DNA of 64,000 nucleotides, taken from positions 1-64,000 of the forward strand of contig DATMGU010000010.1 of assembly GCA_035555315.1 (NCBI GenBank), read 5' to 3'. Position numbers and translations under genes: made by a program. How positions within the stretch are numbered: the first letter of the stretch is position 1; each line of letters opens with the position of its first letter. This DNA is from DATMGU01 sp035555315 (GTDB taxonomy: Bacteria; Pseudomonadota; Alphaproteobacteria; ATCC43930; CGMCC-115725). A model generated the notes under the pieces. It did not search any database, was not told the DNA's origin, and was given only the letters and a program-made list of their open reading frames with translations. Of the stretch, positions 40,047-49,627 are shown piece after piece.

Positions 40047-41996
40047 TCACATCCCGTGCATCACCGTGGTCGAATTGCCGTTCTTGAGATTGCGATAGCG
40101 CGCCAGCGCCATCAGCGGGAAATACGCCCGATAGCCGTGGTAGCGCAGATAGAACACCCGCGGGAAACCGACCGCCGTATAGGCTTCCTCGTCCCATAAC
40201 CCGTGTTCCTGGCGCTGTGCCATGAGGTAGGCGACGCCGCGTGCGACCGCCGGAGTGTCGACATCGCCGGCGGCCATCAGCCCCAGGATCGCCCAGGCGG
40301 TCTGCGACGGGGTGCTGACCTTCACGGCACCCTTTTTATCCGCGTAATAGCTCGAGCCATCCTCGCCCCAGCCGCCATCGGCCTGCTGGCGCGAGATCAG
40401 CCAGTCGGCCGCCTGGCGGATCTTCGGGTTGGCCGGGTCTTCGCCCGCCGCGTTGAGCGCGCACAGCACCGACCAGGTGCCGTAGATGTAGTTGGTGCCC
40501 CAGCGGCCATACCAGGAGCCATCCGGCTCCTGCTCTTTCATCAAATACTCGATGCCCCGATCCAATACGGGATGGCCTTTGCGCAGCCCGTATTGCGCCA
40601 GCATGCTGATGCAGCGAGCGCTGACATCGGAGGTCGGCGGATCGAGCAGCGCCCCGTGATCGGCGAACGGGATGAAGTTCAGATAATAATGCGTGTTGTC
40701 GGCGTCGAAGGCGCCCCACCCACCATTCTCCGATTGCATGCCGACGACCCATTCGATCGCCCGGTCGATCGCCTCGCGGTGCAGCGGATCGCCCGCCCGA
40801 TCGATCGCCAGGACGACCGCCGCCGTGTCGTCCACATCTGGGTAATGCGCGTTGGCGTATTGAAACGCCCAACCGCCCGGTCGTATCCCCGGTCGCCGAT
40901 CCGACCAGTCGCCGACCGTATCCAGGATCTGCTTGCCGACCAGCCAATCCGAGGCCTTGCCGACGCTGCGCTGCGCCTGTTCGCCACCCACCTCAAGCAT
41001 GGCGTGGCTGGCGAGGCCGGTGTCCCAGATCGGGGAGACGCAGGGCTGGCAATAGGTTTCGTCGTCGCCGATCACCAGCAATTTGTCGATCGACCGTTTT
41101 GCGATGACCACGCGCGGATCGTCTTTGGTGTAGCCCAGGCAATCCATTGCCATCACGGAATTGGCCATCGCCGGGAAAATCGCACCCAAGCCGTCTTCGC
41201 CGTTAAGACGCTCATGCACGAAGCTCATGGCGCGCCCGATCGCCCGCGCGCGGCCCCGTTTCGGGAACCACGGTTCGGCGACGCGCAACATCTTGTCGAG
41301 GGCGACGAACACGGTGCCCCAAAACGCATTGCCGGGCGTCTTGTGGTGATATTGCTCGACCTGGGGCGGTCGCACGAACAACTCGGCTACGCCGATGCCG
41401 AGCGGGTTCCGCGCGCGCGGCTTCAGCGTCATCAGTACCAGCAACGGCACGATCACCGTCCGCGACCAATAAGACACCTTGCTGAGGTGGAACGGGAACC
41501 AGCGCGGCAAATTCATGATCTCGACCGGCATCACCGGCACGGCGCGCCAGGGAACCTGACCGAACAGGGCGAGGGCGATTCGCGTGAACACATTGCAGCG
41601 CGCGGCGCCGCCATGGGCCAGGATAAGCTCGCGCGCCTTCACCATATGCGGTGCATCGATCGGGTCGCCGACCAGCTTCAACGCGTAATACGCCTTGGTC
41701 GTCGCCGAGATGTCGAACGCGCCGTCATGGAACAATGGCCAGCCGCCATCGGCCTTCTGGATGCGCCGCAGATAGACGGCGATGTTCTGTTCCAGCGCCG
41801 AGTCGATCTCGTCCAGATAATGCCGCAGCAAGATGAATTCGGCCGGAATGGTCGCGTCGGCTTCCAGCTCGAAAACCCAATGTCCATCCGGATTCTGTCG
41901 AGCGATCAGGGCCTCGGCGGCGGTCTCGATAACCGCATCGAGCTCCCGCCGGTCAACCCCCGCATCCTGTTCGGCAACCAAGCCGTGTCTACTCAT
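40047..41996 (-). CDS. shc: Squalene-hopene cyclase
   Basis: A 649-residue class II triterpene cyclase that turns squalene into hopene at the inner membrane. The catalytic DxDDTA motif is D387-V-D-D-T-A392. Several QW repeats are visible (QNPDGHWVFELE, QKADGGWPLFHDGAFD-type, QSENGGWGAFD, QEPDGSWYGRWG, QQADGGWGEDG). Length is normal. A 121-base gap (41997-42117) precedes it after hpnE and may hold a separate promoter; I see no clear elements. It lies between hpnE and hpnG in the leftward hopanoid operon. Confidence 0.97.
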   Translation of the reverse strand: MSRHGLVAEQDAGVDRRELDAVIETAAEALIARQNPDGHWVFELEADATIPAEFILLRHYLDEIDSALEQNIAVYLRRIQKADGGWPLFHDGAFDISATTKAYYALKLVGDPIDAPHMVKARELILAHGGAARCNVFTRIALALFGQVPWRAVPVMPVEIMNLPRWFPFHLSKVSYWSRTVIVPLLVLMTLKPRARNPLGIGVAELFVRPPQVEQYHHKTPGNAFWGTVFVALDKMLRVAEPWFPKRGRARAIGRAMSFVHERLNGEDGLGAIFPAMANSVMAMDCLGYTKDDPRVVIAKRSIDKLLVIGDDETYCQPCVSPIWDTGLASHAMLEVGGEQAQRSVGKASDWLVGKQILDTVGDWSDRRPGIRPGGWAFQYANAHYPDVDDTAAVVLAIDRAGDPLHREAIDRAIEWVVGMQSENGGWGAFDADNTHYYLNFIPFADHGALLDPPTSDVSARCISMLAQYGLRKGHPVLDRGIEYLMKEQEPDGSWYGRWGTNYIYGTWSVLCALNAAGEDPANPKIRQAADWLISRQQADGGWGEDGSSYYADKKGAVKVSTPSQTAWAILGLMAAGDVDTPAVARGVAYLMAQRQEHGLWDEEAYTAVGFPRVFYLRYHGYRAYFPLMALARYRNLKNGNSTTVMHGM

Positions 41997-42117
41997 AGTA
42001 GTGTGGATAGCTCGCTATTGTGCTGTATTTCGAAGGCGCGGCGAGAATGTGGTAAATCGCAGGGGTACTCAACCTCTATCTGTGTGAAATCAACGTCAGG
42101 TCAGGCATATACTCCGC

Positions 42118-43377
42118 TCATGGGTTCTCCAGGACACATGACGCGGCGCTCGCGCCCGACCGGATCGTCCCCTCGATCGTCGCCGGCAGGCCGGTATTCG
42201 TCCAATCGCCGGCGAGGTAAAGATTGCGCCAGGCGGTGCGGACGGGAGGGCGCCGCCGGATCTGCGCCGGGGTCTGCGCAAAGGTCGCGCGCTTTTCCTT
42301 GACGATGCGATAGGCCGGCATGGCTTGCGGGACGAGGCCGAGCGCCGTGGCGACCTCCGGCCATAACCGGGCTGCGATCGCCTCCGCGTCGAGATCTACG
42401 AGGGTATTGGCGGCGCTGATCGTGACCGAGGCGAGGGGACCACGATGGAACACCCATTCCGCGGTGCCGCCGACCAGGCCGATGATCCGCACCGCGCCCG
42501 CGTCGTAGCTGTCCGCGTCGCGCAGCCGGAAATGCGCGTTGACGATCGGTCGAAACTCGGTCGGGGCGACAAGGCCGGGCACCAGATCGGCGGCGACGGT
42601 CGGCGGTACCGCCAGGATCACCGTGTCGTCGGCCGCCACCGGGAGCGTGGTGCCGCCGATCTCCAGCTCGCTGACCCGGCCATCCGTGTAACCCAAGCGG
42701 CGGCCGCGCATGCCGGTGCGCATCGATCCGCCGCGTGCCGCGAGGAAATCCAGCGCCGGATCGACCCAGCTTTCCGACAAGCCGTCCCGCGCTACGAGCG
42801 GCAAGCAAAAGGCACCACCGCGACCGAAGGTCTGGCGCAGCACCGGCCATAGCAGGGCGGCGGCGCCGGCCTCGGCCTCGGTGTTCAGGACGGAGACCGC
42901 CAGCGGCTGCCAGAATCGCCGATACAGCACAGCCGCGCCGCCCAATACCCGATCGACCGTCGCCTCCGGCCCGGCCACGGCGAGACGCAGCGCCCCGAGA
43001 TAATCGAACGGCCGCGTGCCGGGCACCCGTCGCGCCGGATCGAACAGCCAGAACGGCAGACGCCCCCGATCGAGAGCGATCGTCCAGCGCTCCCCGGTCG
43101 CCAGGTCCATGAACGGGAACAGCGGCTGCGCCGGCCCGACCAGCGTGTCGGCGGACCCGATCAGCCGCAAATAGTCGAGAGCGGCGACATTGCCGCTCAG
43201 CAGCAGATGGTTGCCATTATCGATGCGGCAGCCGAGTGCCTCGTCGAAATACGAGCGGCATCGACCGCCGGCCTGCGGTCCGGCCTCCCATAGGGACACC
43301 TTTCGGCCGGCGGCGGCCAGCCGGACAGCCGCCGACAGCCCGGCAAGGCCGGCGCCGATGATATGCACCTGGCTCAT
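42118..43377 (-). CDS. hpnE: HpnE hydroxysqualene dehydroxylase
   Basis: A 419-residue FAD-dependent amine-oxidase-fold enzyme that reduces hydroxysqualene to squalene. The N-terminal dinucleotide site is VHIIGAGLAGLSAAVRLAAAG followed by LWEAGPQAGGRCRS. The NGNHLLLSGN motif and the C-terminal LYLAGDWTNTGLPATIEGTIRSG segment are typical of the HpnE/phytoene-desaturase group. It lies 37 bases after hpnD and completes the HpnCDE route from farnesyl diphosphate to squalene. Confidence 0.93.
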   Translation of the reverse strand: MSQVHIIGAGLAGLSAAVRLAAAGRKVSLWEAGPQAGGRCRSYFDEALGCRIDNGNHLLLSGNVAALDYLRLIGSADTLVGPAQPLFPFMDLATGERWTIALDRGRLPFWLFDPARRVPGTRPFDYLGALRLAVAGPEATVDRVLGGAAVLYRRFWQPLAVSVLNTEAEAGAAALLWPVLRQTFGRGGAFCLPLVARDGLSESWVDPALDFLAARGGSMRTGMRGRRLGYTDGRVSELEIGGTTLPVAADDTVILAVPPTVAADLVPGLVAPTEFRPIVNAHFRLRDADSYDAGAVRIIGLVGGTAEWVFHRGPLASVTISAANTLVDLDAEAIAARLWPEVATALGLVPQAMPAYRIVKEKRATFAQTPAQIRRRPPVRTAWRNLYLAGDWTNTGLPATIEGTIRSGASAASCVLENP

Positions 43378-43414
43378 GACGGATCGGCTGCGGGCGAGTC
43401 GGCTAAGGGGACTG

Positions 43415-44281
43415 TCACAAGAAGCCGTGGCGCAACGCGATCCACAACTTGATCGGCGTCGGCACCCGGACCGGCCGGCGCGGCGATGCCCAACCGCGTC
43501 GGGCCAGCCGCTCGAGGGTCGCGCGATAGATGCCGAACATCATCGCCGCCGGCCGCATCGACGATTTGGGGCAATCGGCCATGGCGGCGGCGGCGGCGGC
43601 GAAATGCCGGCGCGCCCGCCCGAGCACCTCGTTGCAGGCGAGGGAGAGGGCCGGGTTGGCCAATACCGTCGCGGGATCGCTGATGTCGATGCCCGCCGCG
43701 GTCAGGGCTTCGCGCGGCAGATAGAGGCGGCCGCGTTCGGCATCCTCGTCCAGATCGCGCAGAATGTTGGTGAGTTGCAGAGCGCGGCCCAGCTCGTCGG
43801 CGACATCGTCCGCCCGGGCGTGCCATTCCCCGAACACCCGCACCGACAGCCGGCCCACCGCCGAGGCGACCCGCGCGCAGTAAAGATCGAGTTCCGCGGC
43901 GCTGGGCGCCACGATATCGCGTTCCGCGTCCATCGCCATGCCGTCGATCACCGCGTAGAAATCCTGGCGGAGCAGGCCGAAACGCTGCACGGGATCGACC
44001 AAGGCGCGGGCGATGAGATGGGTCGGTGGCATGCCGCCGTCATAGATCCGATCGATATCGCAGCGCCATTGCGCGAGGCCCGCGCGCTTGTCCACCAGAC
44101 TGCCCGGCTCGTCCGCGATGTCGTCGACTTCGCGGCAAAACGCGTAGATCGCGAACATGGCGTCGCGCCGTGCCGCGGGCAGCACGCGCATGGCGAGGAA
44201 GAACGAACTTTTCGCGGCACCGACACGGGCGGTGACCTCCGCCATCAAGTCGCCACTGGCCGCCTCGCCTGGCGCGGTCAT
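43415..44281 (-). CDS. hpnD: HpnD presqualene diphosphate synthase
   Basis: A 288-residue squalene/phytoene synthase-fold enzyme that joins two farnesyl diphosphates into presqualene diphosphate. The two Asp-rich motifs are present: YAFCREVDDIADE and the second site LQLTNILRDLDEDAERGRLYLP. The start (ATG at 44281) overlaps the hpnC stop by 4 bases (ATGA); the open frame extends further upstream in the wrong context. Length fits the family. Confidence 0.94.
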   Translation of the reverse strand: MTAPGEAASGDLMAEVTARVGAAKSSFFLAMRVLPAARRDAMFAIYAFCREVDDIADEPGSLVDKRAGLAQWRCDIDRIYDGGMPPTHLIARALVDPVQRFGLLRQDFYAVIDGMAMDAERDIVAPSAAELDLYCARVASAVGRLSVRVFGEWHARADDVADELGRALQLTNILRDLDEDAERGRLYLPREALTAAGIDISDPATVLANPALSLACNEVLGRARRHFAAAAAAMADCPKSSMRPAAMMFGIYRATLERLARRGWASPRRPVRVPTPIKLWIALRHGFL

Positions 44282-45213
44282 GGCACGCTCGCCAGCGAGG
44301 CGCGACCGGTATGCCGGCGGCGGCGCCATAAGCCGGCGGCCATGGCGCCGAACGCGGTCATCGCCATTCGCGGCTTGCTCAAGGCGACCCGCGTTGCCAG
44401 CGGATCGCCGTGCCGCAGCAGATCGGTGATGCGCATCGCCATGGCGCGGATGACCGCGCATTCCAGTGCCATGCGCGGATCGTCGACCAGCGCGACCAGA
44501 TCGGCGCATTGGTCGAGCAGCGCCTGGGTCGGCACGATCACGCGGTCGAGCGTGCGGCGCAAGCCCGGGGTGAGACGTGGGGCGGCCAGATCCTCGGTCG
44601 ACGCACCACACGCCGCCAACATGTCCTGCGGCAGGTAGACGCGATCGAGTTCCCGATAGTCGGCTGCGCAATCCTGTAGATGATTGATCACCTGCAGCGC
44701 ATTGCACAACGCGTCGGCTGCCGGTCGGCAGGCAGCCCCCTCGCCATGCAGATCGAGCAGATGCCGGCCGACCGGGGCAGCGGAGAGCAGGCAATACGCG
44801 ATCAGCTCGTCCCAACTGGCATAGCGCCGCTTGGTCGCGTCCTGGGTGAAGGCGGCGAGCAGGTCGACCGAGTGCTGCGCCGTGACGCCGCTTTCGGCGA
44901 GGCTGCCGCGCATCGCCACCGCCGAGGGGGAGGCGGCGAGCTCGGCCGCGCTGCCCGAGGCGCCGCCGGCCGAGTCGAAGGTGGGGCGGGCCGTAACGAT
45001 CTCCGCCATGCGAGCCAGCCGGACGACCTTGTCGTCGGCAGCCAGGTCGGCATTGTCGGCGATGTCGTCCGCGGCGCGGGCGAAGCGGTAGAGCGCATGG
45101 ACGTGGCGCCTGAGATCCGCCCGGATCAGCCATGAGCCGACCGGGAAATTCTCGTCGGCGGCAGCCTTGCCCGACGGCGTCTCCAGCGTGCCGGATGTTT
45201 CGAGATCACTCAT
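44278..45213 (-). CDS. hpnC: HpnC hydroxysqualene synthase
   Basis: A 311-residue squalene/phytoene synthase-fold protein that converts presqualene diphosphate to hydroxysqualene. It carries ENFPVGSWLIRADLRRHVHALYRFARAADDIADN with the first Asp-rich motif and LQVINHLQDCAADYRELDRVYLP in the second, in which an Asp of the motif is followed by Cys-Ala-Ala, as in HpnC. The ATG at 45213 is preferred; a GTG at 45255 would add 14 residues. It is coupled to hpnD. Confidence 0.92.
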   Translation of the reverse strand: MSDLETSGTLETPSGKAAADENFPVGSWLIRADLRRHVHALYRFARAADDIADNADLAADDKVVRLARMAEIVTARPTFDSAGGASGSAAELAASPSAVAMRGSLAESGVTAQHSVDLLAAFTQDATKRRYASWDELIAYCLLSAAPVGRHLLDLHGEGAACRPAADALCNALQVINHLQDCAADYRELDRVYLPQDMLAACGASTEDLAAPRLTPGLRRTLDRVIVPTQALLDQCADLVALVDDPRMALECAVIRAMAMRITDLLRHGDPLATRVALSKPRMAMTAFGAMAAGLWRRRRHTGRASLASVP

Positions 45214-45283
45214 GAGGCGGACTATATCCCGTGTTGCCTCGGCGGCGGCAAGCACCCACCGAACGCCCGCTCGCCGAGCGTGC

Positions 45284-46282
45284 TCAAACAGGTGCGGTCA
45301 AATAGCCGTTTTCACCGAACCATGCTACCGCGTCGGCGAACCCGGCGTTGGCCGGGCGTGGCGCATAGCCCAACTCGTTCCGCGCCTTGTCGATCGAGAA
45401 AAACATCTTTTTGCGCGCCAGCCGCAACCCGTCAACCGTCACGAACGGTTCCTTGCCGGTCAGGCGGGCGACCGCTTCGGCGCCAAAGGCCAGCGGCATC
45501 AGCAGGTCGACCGGTAGCCGAACGGTGGGGGGCCTGCGGTTCACCAGGCGGGCGATTTCGGCCAGCACCTGCCGCAGCGTCAGGTTCTCGCCGCCCAGGA
45601 TATACCGCTCGCCGACCCGGCCGCGCTCGAACGCGAGAAGATGCCCCGCCGCGATGTCGTCGACATGGCCGAAATTGAGACCGGTATCGACGAAGGCCGG
45701 CATCCGCCCGGTCGCGGCTTCGACGATCATCCGCCCGGTCGGCGTCGGCTTGATGTCGCGCGGGCCGACCGGCGTCGACGGGTTGACGATCACCGCCGGC
45801 AATCCCCGCTCGCGCACCAGGGTCTTTACGACCTCCTCGGACAGGAATTTCGAGCGTTTATAGGGGCCGATCATGTCGGCCAGCGTGACCAGCGTCGCCT
45901 CGTCGGCCGAAACGCCACCGGGGAGGAGCCCAAGGGTGGCGACGCTGCTGGTATGGACGACGCGCTCGACTCCGGCATCGAGTGCCGCTTCCATCAGCGC
46001 GCGCGTGCCCTCGACATTGGTGCGGTACATGGCCGCCGGCTCGGGCACCCATAGCCGGTAATCGGCGGCGACGTGATAGAGCCCGGCGCAGCCCTCCAGC
46101 GCCGGGCGCAGGGTCTCCGGCGCATCGAGGCTGCCGATCGCCGTCTCGATGTCGAGACCGTCGATATTTCGCCGATCGCTGCCGGCGCGCGCCAGCACCC
46201 TGACGCGCGCGCCGCTCGCCAGCAGGCAACGGGCGACCGCGGAGCCCAGGAAGCCGGTCGCCCCGGTAACGAGAATGGTCAT
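45284..46282 (-). CDS. hpnA: HpnA hopanoid-associated sugar epimerase/dehydrogenase
   Basis: A 332-residue short-chain epimerase/dehydratase-fold protein. The NAD(P)-binding TGATGFLGSAVARCLL, the VVHTSSVATLG strand and the YKRSKFLSEEVV motif (YxxxK) are clear, and VNPSTPVGPRDIKPTPTGRMI matches HpnA. Its exact reaction in hopanoid biology is not settled. It is the first gene of the leftward operon. hpnB, a glycosyltransferase often between hpnA and hpnC, is not present. Confidence 0.88.
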   Translation of the reverse strand: MTILVTGATGFLGSAVARCLLASGARVRVLARAGSDRRNIDGLDIETAIGSLDAPETLRPALEGCAGLYHVAADYRLWVPEPAAMYRTNVEGTRALMEAALDAGVERVVHTSSVATLGLLPGGVSADEATLVTLADMIGPYKRSKFLSEEVVKTLVRERGLPAVIVNPSTPVGPRDIKPTPTGRMIVEAATGRMPAFVDTGLNFGHVDDIAAGHLLAFERGRVGERYILGGENLTLRQVLAEIARLVNRRPPTVRLPVDLLMPLAFGAEAVARLTGKEPFVTVDGLRLARKKMFFSIDKARNELGYAPRPANAGFADAVAWFGENGYLTAPV

Positions 46283-46622
46283 GCTACCCCGATGAAGTCG
46301 AACCGGCGCGACGGCGCCGCGCGCGACAGCGTGCTTAGCGCGAACCGTGCCGGGTTGCCACCGGGAAGACGCCGCCGCATCCCTCGCGGCGCGGAGCGGG
46401 TAACGCGGATGTCACGATCCACACCTTCCGCTTTTTGGCGGCACGGAGCATCGTCCGATCGGTCTTTCGACCCGAAATCGCGACGGATCCCTGTCCTGGC
46501 TGGTTGAGAGGCGGGATCGTTTTTTGTCGTGTGCCGTTTATAGGTGATTATGTTTATCGCGCCCGCGATGCGGTGGCGCCCGTTAGGCGGGCACGAGGCG
46601 ATCTGAGGTCCGGCCAACATCC
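46283..46622. promoter_or_regulatory. Divergent gap between hpnA and pqiA
   Basis: A 340-base gap with no convincing gene. The half next to hpnA is very GC-rich. The half next to pqiA has an A/T-richer stretch (about 46513-46560, including GTTTATAGGTGATTATG) that probably holds the pqiA promoter. I see no clear operator. Confidence 0.4.
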
Positions 46623-47912
46623 ATGACATACCCGTTAACGGCCGAGCGCGGCGCGGCCGTCGATCTTTTGGCCGAGCCCGCCCTTCAGCCCGGTGATCCC
46701 GTGGGCTGTCCGGATTGCGGCTTGTTGCAGCATCTGCCCGACTTGCCGAGCCATGGCCGTATGGTTTGCGGCAGATGCGACGCCGTCCTGGCAAAACCAG
46801 GCGGTGCCGCGCTGGACGCGGCGATGGCTCTGGCATCGGCTGGTCTGGTCGCGGCGGTCATGGCGAATTTCTGGCCGATGATGATCGTCCGTTCGGCGGT
46901 TGGCGAGCGGGACAGCGTTCTGATCTCCGGTGCCGTGCAATTGAGCGATGAGGGCTTCCACCTGTTGGGGCTGACCGTGGCGCTGTTTTCGGTCGCCATC
47001 CCGGTGCTCTGGCTGCTCGGCGTGCTCGTGGTGCTGGGTTCGCTATATCTCGGCCACCGGCCGCGCATGCTGCCGACGCTGTTCAAACTCACTGAGCATT
47101 TGCGTGCCTGGGCGATGCCGGAGATCTATTTGCTGGGGGCGTTCGTGGCCTATACGCGGTTGGGTGACATCGCCCATATCGAAATCGGGCCGGGTGGCTT
47201 CGCGCTGATCGGCCTCGCCATCGCCGCACTCGCCGTCGACGGGTTGCTGGACCGCCGCACGGTATGGAACCTCGTCGATCGACGCCTTGTCCGCGCGGCG
47301 GTCGAGGGACAATCCTGGGTCGAGTGCGATGCTTGCGGGTTGATCGTCGCTTTGGATGCGGAGCATGGGTCCTCCGGCCGGTGTCCGCGTTGCGCCGCTC
47401 CGCTGAGCCATCGCAAGCCGCATAGCCTGGAGCGTACCTTGGCGCTGGTGCTGGCCTCCACCGTGCTCTACATCATCGCCAACATCCTGCCGGTCATGAC
47501 CATCGTGCAATTCGGCCGGCAGGATCCGACCACCATCATCGGCGGCGTCCGTGAATTGTTCGATGCCGACCTCTGGCCGCTCGCCTTGCTGGTGTTCTTC
47601 GCCAGCATCGCCGTGCCGGTCTTGAAGCTCGTCTGCCTGACCTGGTTCATGATCGAGACCCACCGCCGCTCGTCGCGCGGGCTCTTGCTGCGCACGCGCT
47701 TCTACCGGATAACCCGCGCGATCGGCCGCTGGTCGAACATCGACGTGTTCATGATCTCCATCCTTACCGCGCTCATCAGATTCGGCAATTTCACGAGGGT
47801 CGACGCCGATAGCGGCATCTTCGCGTTCGGTGCCGTCGTGGTGCTGACCATGCTGGCGGCCGAGATGTTCGATCCGCGCCTGATGTGGGACGCGACTGGG
47901 GACAACCCATGA
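46623..47912 (+). CDS. pqiA: PqiA membrane protein of the MCE lipid transport system
   Basis: A 429-residue inner-membrane protein made of two similar halves. Each half starts with a zinc-ribbon-like Cys pair set (CPDCGLLQHLP...CGRC; CDACGLIVALD...CPRC) followed by four membrane segments (ASAGLVAAVMANFWPMMIV; LASTVLYIIANILPVMTIV). PqiA works with the MCE protein PqiB and the lipoprotein PqiC in lipid transport across the envelope. The stop overlaps the pqiB start by 4 bases. Confidence 0.93.
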   Translation: MTYPLTAERGAAVDLLAEPALQPGDPVGCPDCGLLQHLPDLPSHGRMVCGRCDAVLAKPGGAALDAAMALASAGLVAAVMANFWPMMIVRSAVGERDSVLISGAVQLSDEGFHLLGLTVALFSVAIPVLWLLGVLVVLGSLYLGHRPRMLPTLFKLTEHLRAWAMPEIYLLGAFVAYTRLGDIAHIEIGPGGFALIGLAIAALAVDGLLDRRTVWNLVDRRLVRAAVEGQSWVECDACGLIVALDAEHGSSGRCPRCAAPLSHRKPHSLERTLALVLASTVLYIIANILPVMTIVQFGRQDPTTIIGGVRELFDADLWPLALLVFFASIAVPVLKLVCLTWFMIETHRRSSRGLLLRTRFYRITRAIGRWSNIDVFMISILTALIRFGNFTRVDADSGIFAFGAVVVLTMLAAEMFDPRLMWDATGDNP

Positions 47913-49627
47913 CCGACACGCCGACGCCCGATCCTGGCCCGGATCCCCGGGAAGGCTCCCGTCCGCCGGTGGCCCGGGTGAAGACCGGGCGCCATATATC
48001 GATCATCTGGGCCGTCCCCGTCGTCGCCGTCTTGATCGCCGGTTGGCTGGGCTATCAGGCGTTGACGTCGGAGGGACCGACCATCTCGATCACCTTCGAG
48101 ACCGCCGAAGGCATCGATGTCGGGCGCACCAAGGTGATGAACAAGAACGTGCCGCTGGGCACGGTCACGTCGGTCGAACTCAGTCCCGATCTGTCGCACG
48201 TGATCGTGCATGCGAAGATGAACCGGGAGGCCGAACCGCATCTGCTGGAAGGCACGCGGTTCTGGGTCGTCCGCCCACGGATCTCGGCGGCCGGCATCTC
48301 CGGCCTGACGACGCTGGTATCCGGTGCCTTCATCGAGATGGCGGTGGGCAAGGGCGAGGAGGCGCGGGAGTTCACCGGGCTCGAGATACCGCCGCTCATC
48401 GAAGCCAACGTGCCAGGCCGCCGGTTCACCTTGAAGACCGGGCACCTGGGTAGTCTCACCCAGGGTTCTCCCCTATATTTCAAGGGAATAGAGGTCGGGC
48501 AGGTGATGGGTTATAACCTCGCTTCCGACGGACGGGAACTCTCGGTCTTCGTCTATGTTCGATCGCCCTACGACAAGCTGGTGCATCCGGCGACGCGGTT
48601 CTGGAATGCGGGTGGCATCGTATTTTCGACCGGCCCCAATGGCTTGAAGGTTTCGGCGGAATCGTTGCAGTCGGTAATCGCCGGCGGCGTCGCCTTCGAC
48701 ACACCGGCGGACCGCATGGAGGACGAATCCAGCCCGGCGGAGGCGAATTTCCCCCTGTTCGACGACGAGACGTCGGCAAGGCAGGCGCCCTACGGTGAAA
48801 AGGTCTATTACCTCATCAATTTTCCCGGCTCGATGCGCGGCCTTGATGTCGGGGCGCCGGTCGAACTCCGCGGCATCCGCGTCGGTCGGGTCAGCGACAT
48901 GCGCTTGGAGCTGGACCTGAAATCCAATGAGCCGATGGTACCGGTGACCGTCGAGCTGGAGCCGGAGCGATTGGCGATCGTCAATGCGCCGCCGCCCCAG
49001 ACGCCGCCCCCGACCGGCGGCGACCTGCAGACCAGGGCCAATATCGGTCTGGAACAGCTGATCGCCAAGGGCATGCGCGCTCGGTTGCAGACCGGCAATC
49101 TGCTGACCGGGCAGCGTGTCGTGACCTTCGACTTCATCCCGACGGCGCCACCCGCCAAGGAGATCTATGGCGGGAAATATCCCGAACTCCCGGCCATAGC
49201 ATCCGTCGATATCGATTCGCTGACCTCGTCCGCCGGCGCGGTCCTCGACAAGCTGTCGGCGTTGCCGCTGCCCGAGTTGATCCAGGATCTGCGGGGCACG
49301 ATACAGGGGCTCAACGGCATGATCACCTCACCGGGGACAAAGCAGGCGATGCAATCGCTTAACCGTTCCCTCGACAATCTGGATCGCCTGACGAAGACCG
49401 CCAATACCGAGCTAGGGCCGCTGTTGAGCAGCCTGCGCCAGACCTCCGACAACGCGCAGGACGCGCTGAAGGCGGTCGGCGGCATGATGGGGAGCGATCC
49501 CAGGGTCTCGGCGCAGCTTCCGGATACGTTGCGGGAGCTGAAGGATGCGGCGAGTTCGTTGAAAAACCTGACGGATTATCTGGAGCGGCATCCGGAATCC
49601 CTGCTGCGCGGCAGGTCCACGCCATGA
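47909..49627 (+). CDS. pqiB: PqiB MCE-domain lipid transport protein
   Basis: A 572-residue protein with one N-terminal membrane anchor (IIWAVPVVAVLIAGWLGYQAL), three MCE/MlaD domains (about 50-140, 165-245, 285-400; for example ISITFETAEGIDVGRTKVMN, GSPLYFKGIEVGQVMGY, GAPVELRGIRVGRVSDM) and a helical C-terminal part (about 420-560). Such proteins form a tube through the periplasm for lipid movement. The start overlaps the end of pqiA (ATGA), and the stop overlaps the start of pqiC by 4 bases. Confidence 0.95.
   Translation: MTDTPTPDPGPDPREGSRPPVARVKTGRHISIIWAVPVVAVLIAGWLGYQALTSEGPTISITFETAEGIDVGRTKVMNKNVPLGTVTSVELSPDLSHVIVHAKMNREAEPHLLEGTRFWVVRPRISAAGISGLTTLVSGAFIEMAVGKGEEAREFTGLEIPPLIEANVPGRRFTLKTGHLGSLTQGSPLYFKGIEVGQVMGYNLASDGRELSVFVYVRSPYDKLVHPATRFWNAGGIVFSTGPNGLKVSAESLQSVIAGGVAFDTPADRMEDESSPAEANFPLFDDETSARQAPYGEKVYYLINFPGSMRGLDVGAPVELRGIRVGRVSDMRLELDLKSNEPMVPVTVELEPERLAIVNAPPPQTPPPTGGDLQTRANIGLEQLIAKGMRARLQTGNLLTGQRVVTFDFIPTAPPAKEIYGGKYPELPAIASVDIDSLTSSAGAVLDKLSALPLPELIQDLRGTIQGLNGMITSPGTKQAMQSLNRSLDNLDRLTKTANTELGPLLSSLRQTSDNAQDALKAVGGMMGSDPRVSAQLPDTLRELKDAASSLKNLTDYLERHPESLLRGRSTP

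Noticed and set aside
40203..42302. 699-codon open frame opposite shc
   Set aside because: shc is complete and well conserved; the opposite frame shows shadow composition only.
46283..46622. Small gene in the hpnA-pqiA gap
   Set aside because: The open frames there have no good start signal or recognisable protein features and read like GC-biased noise.
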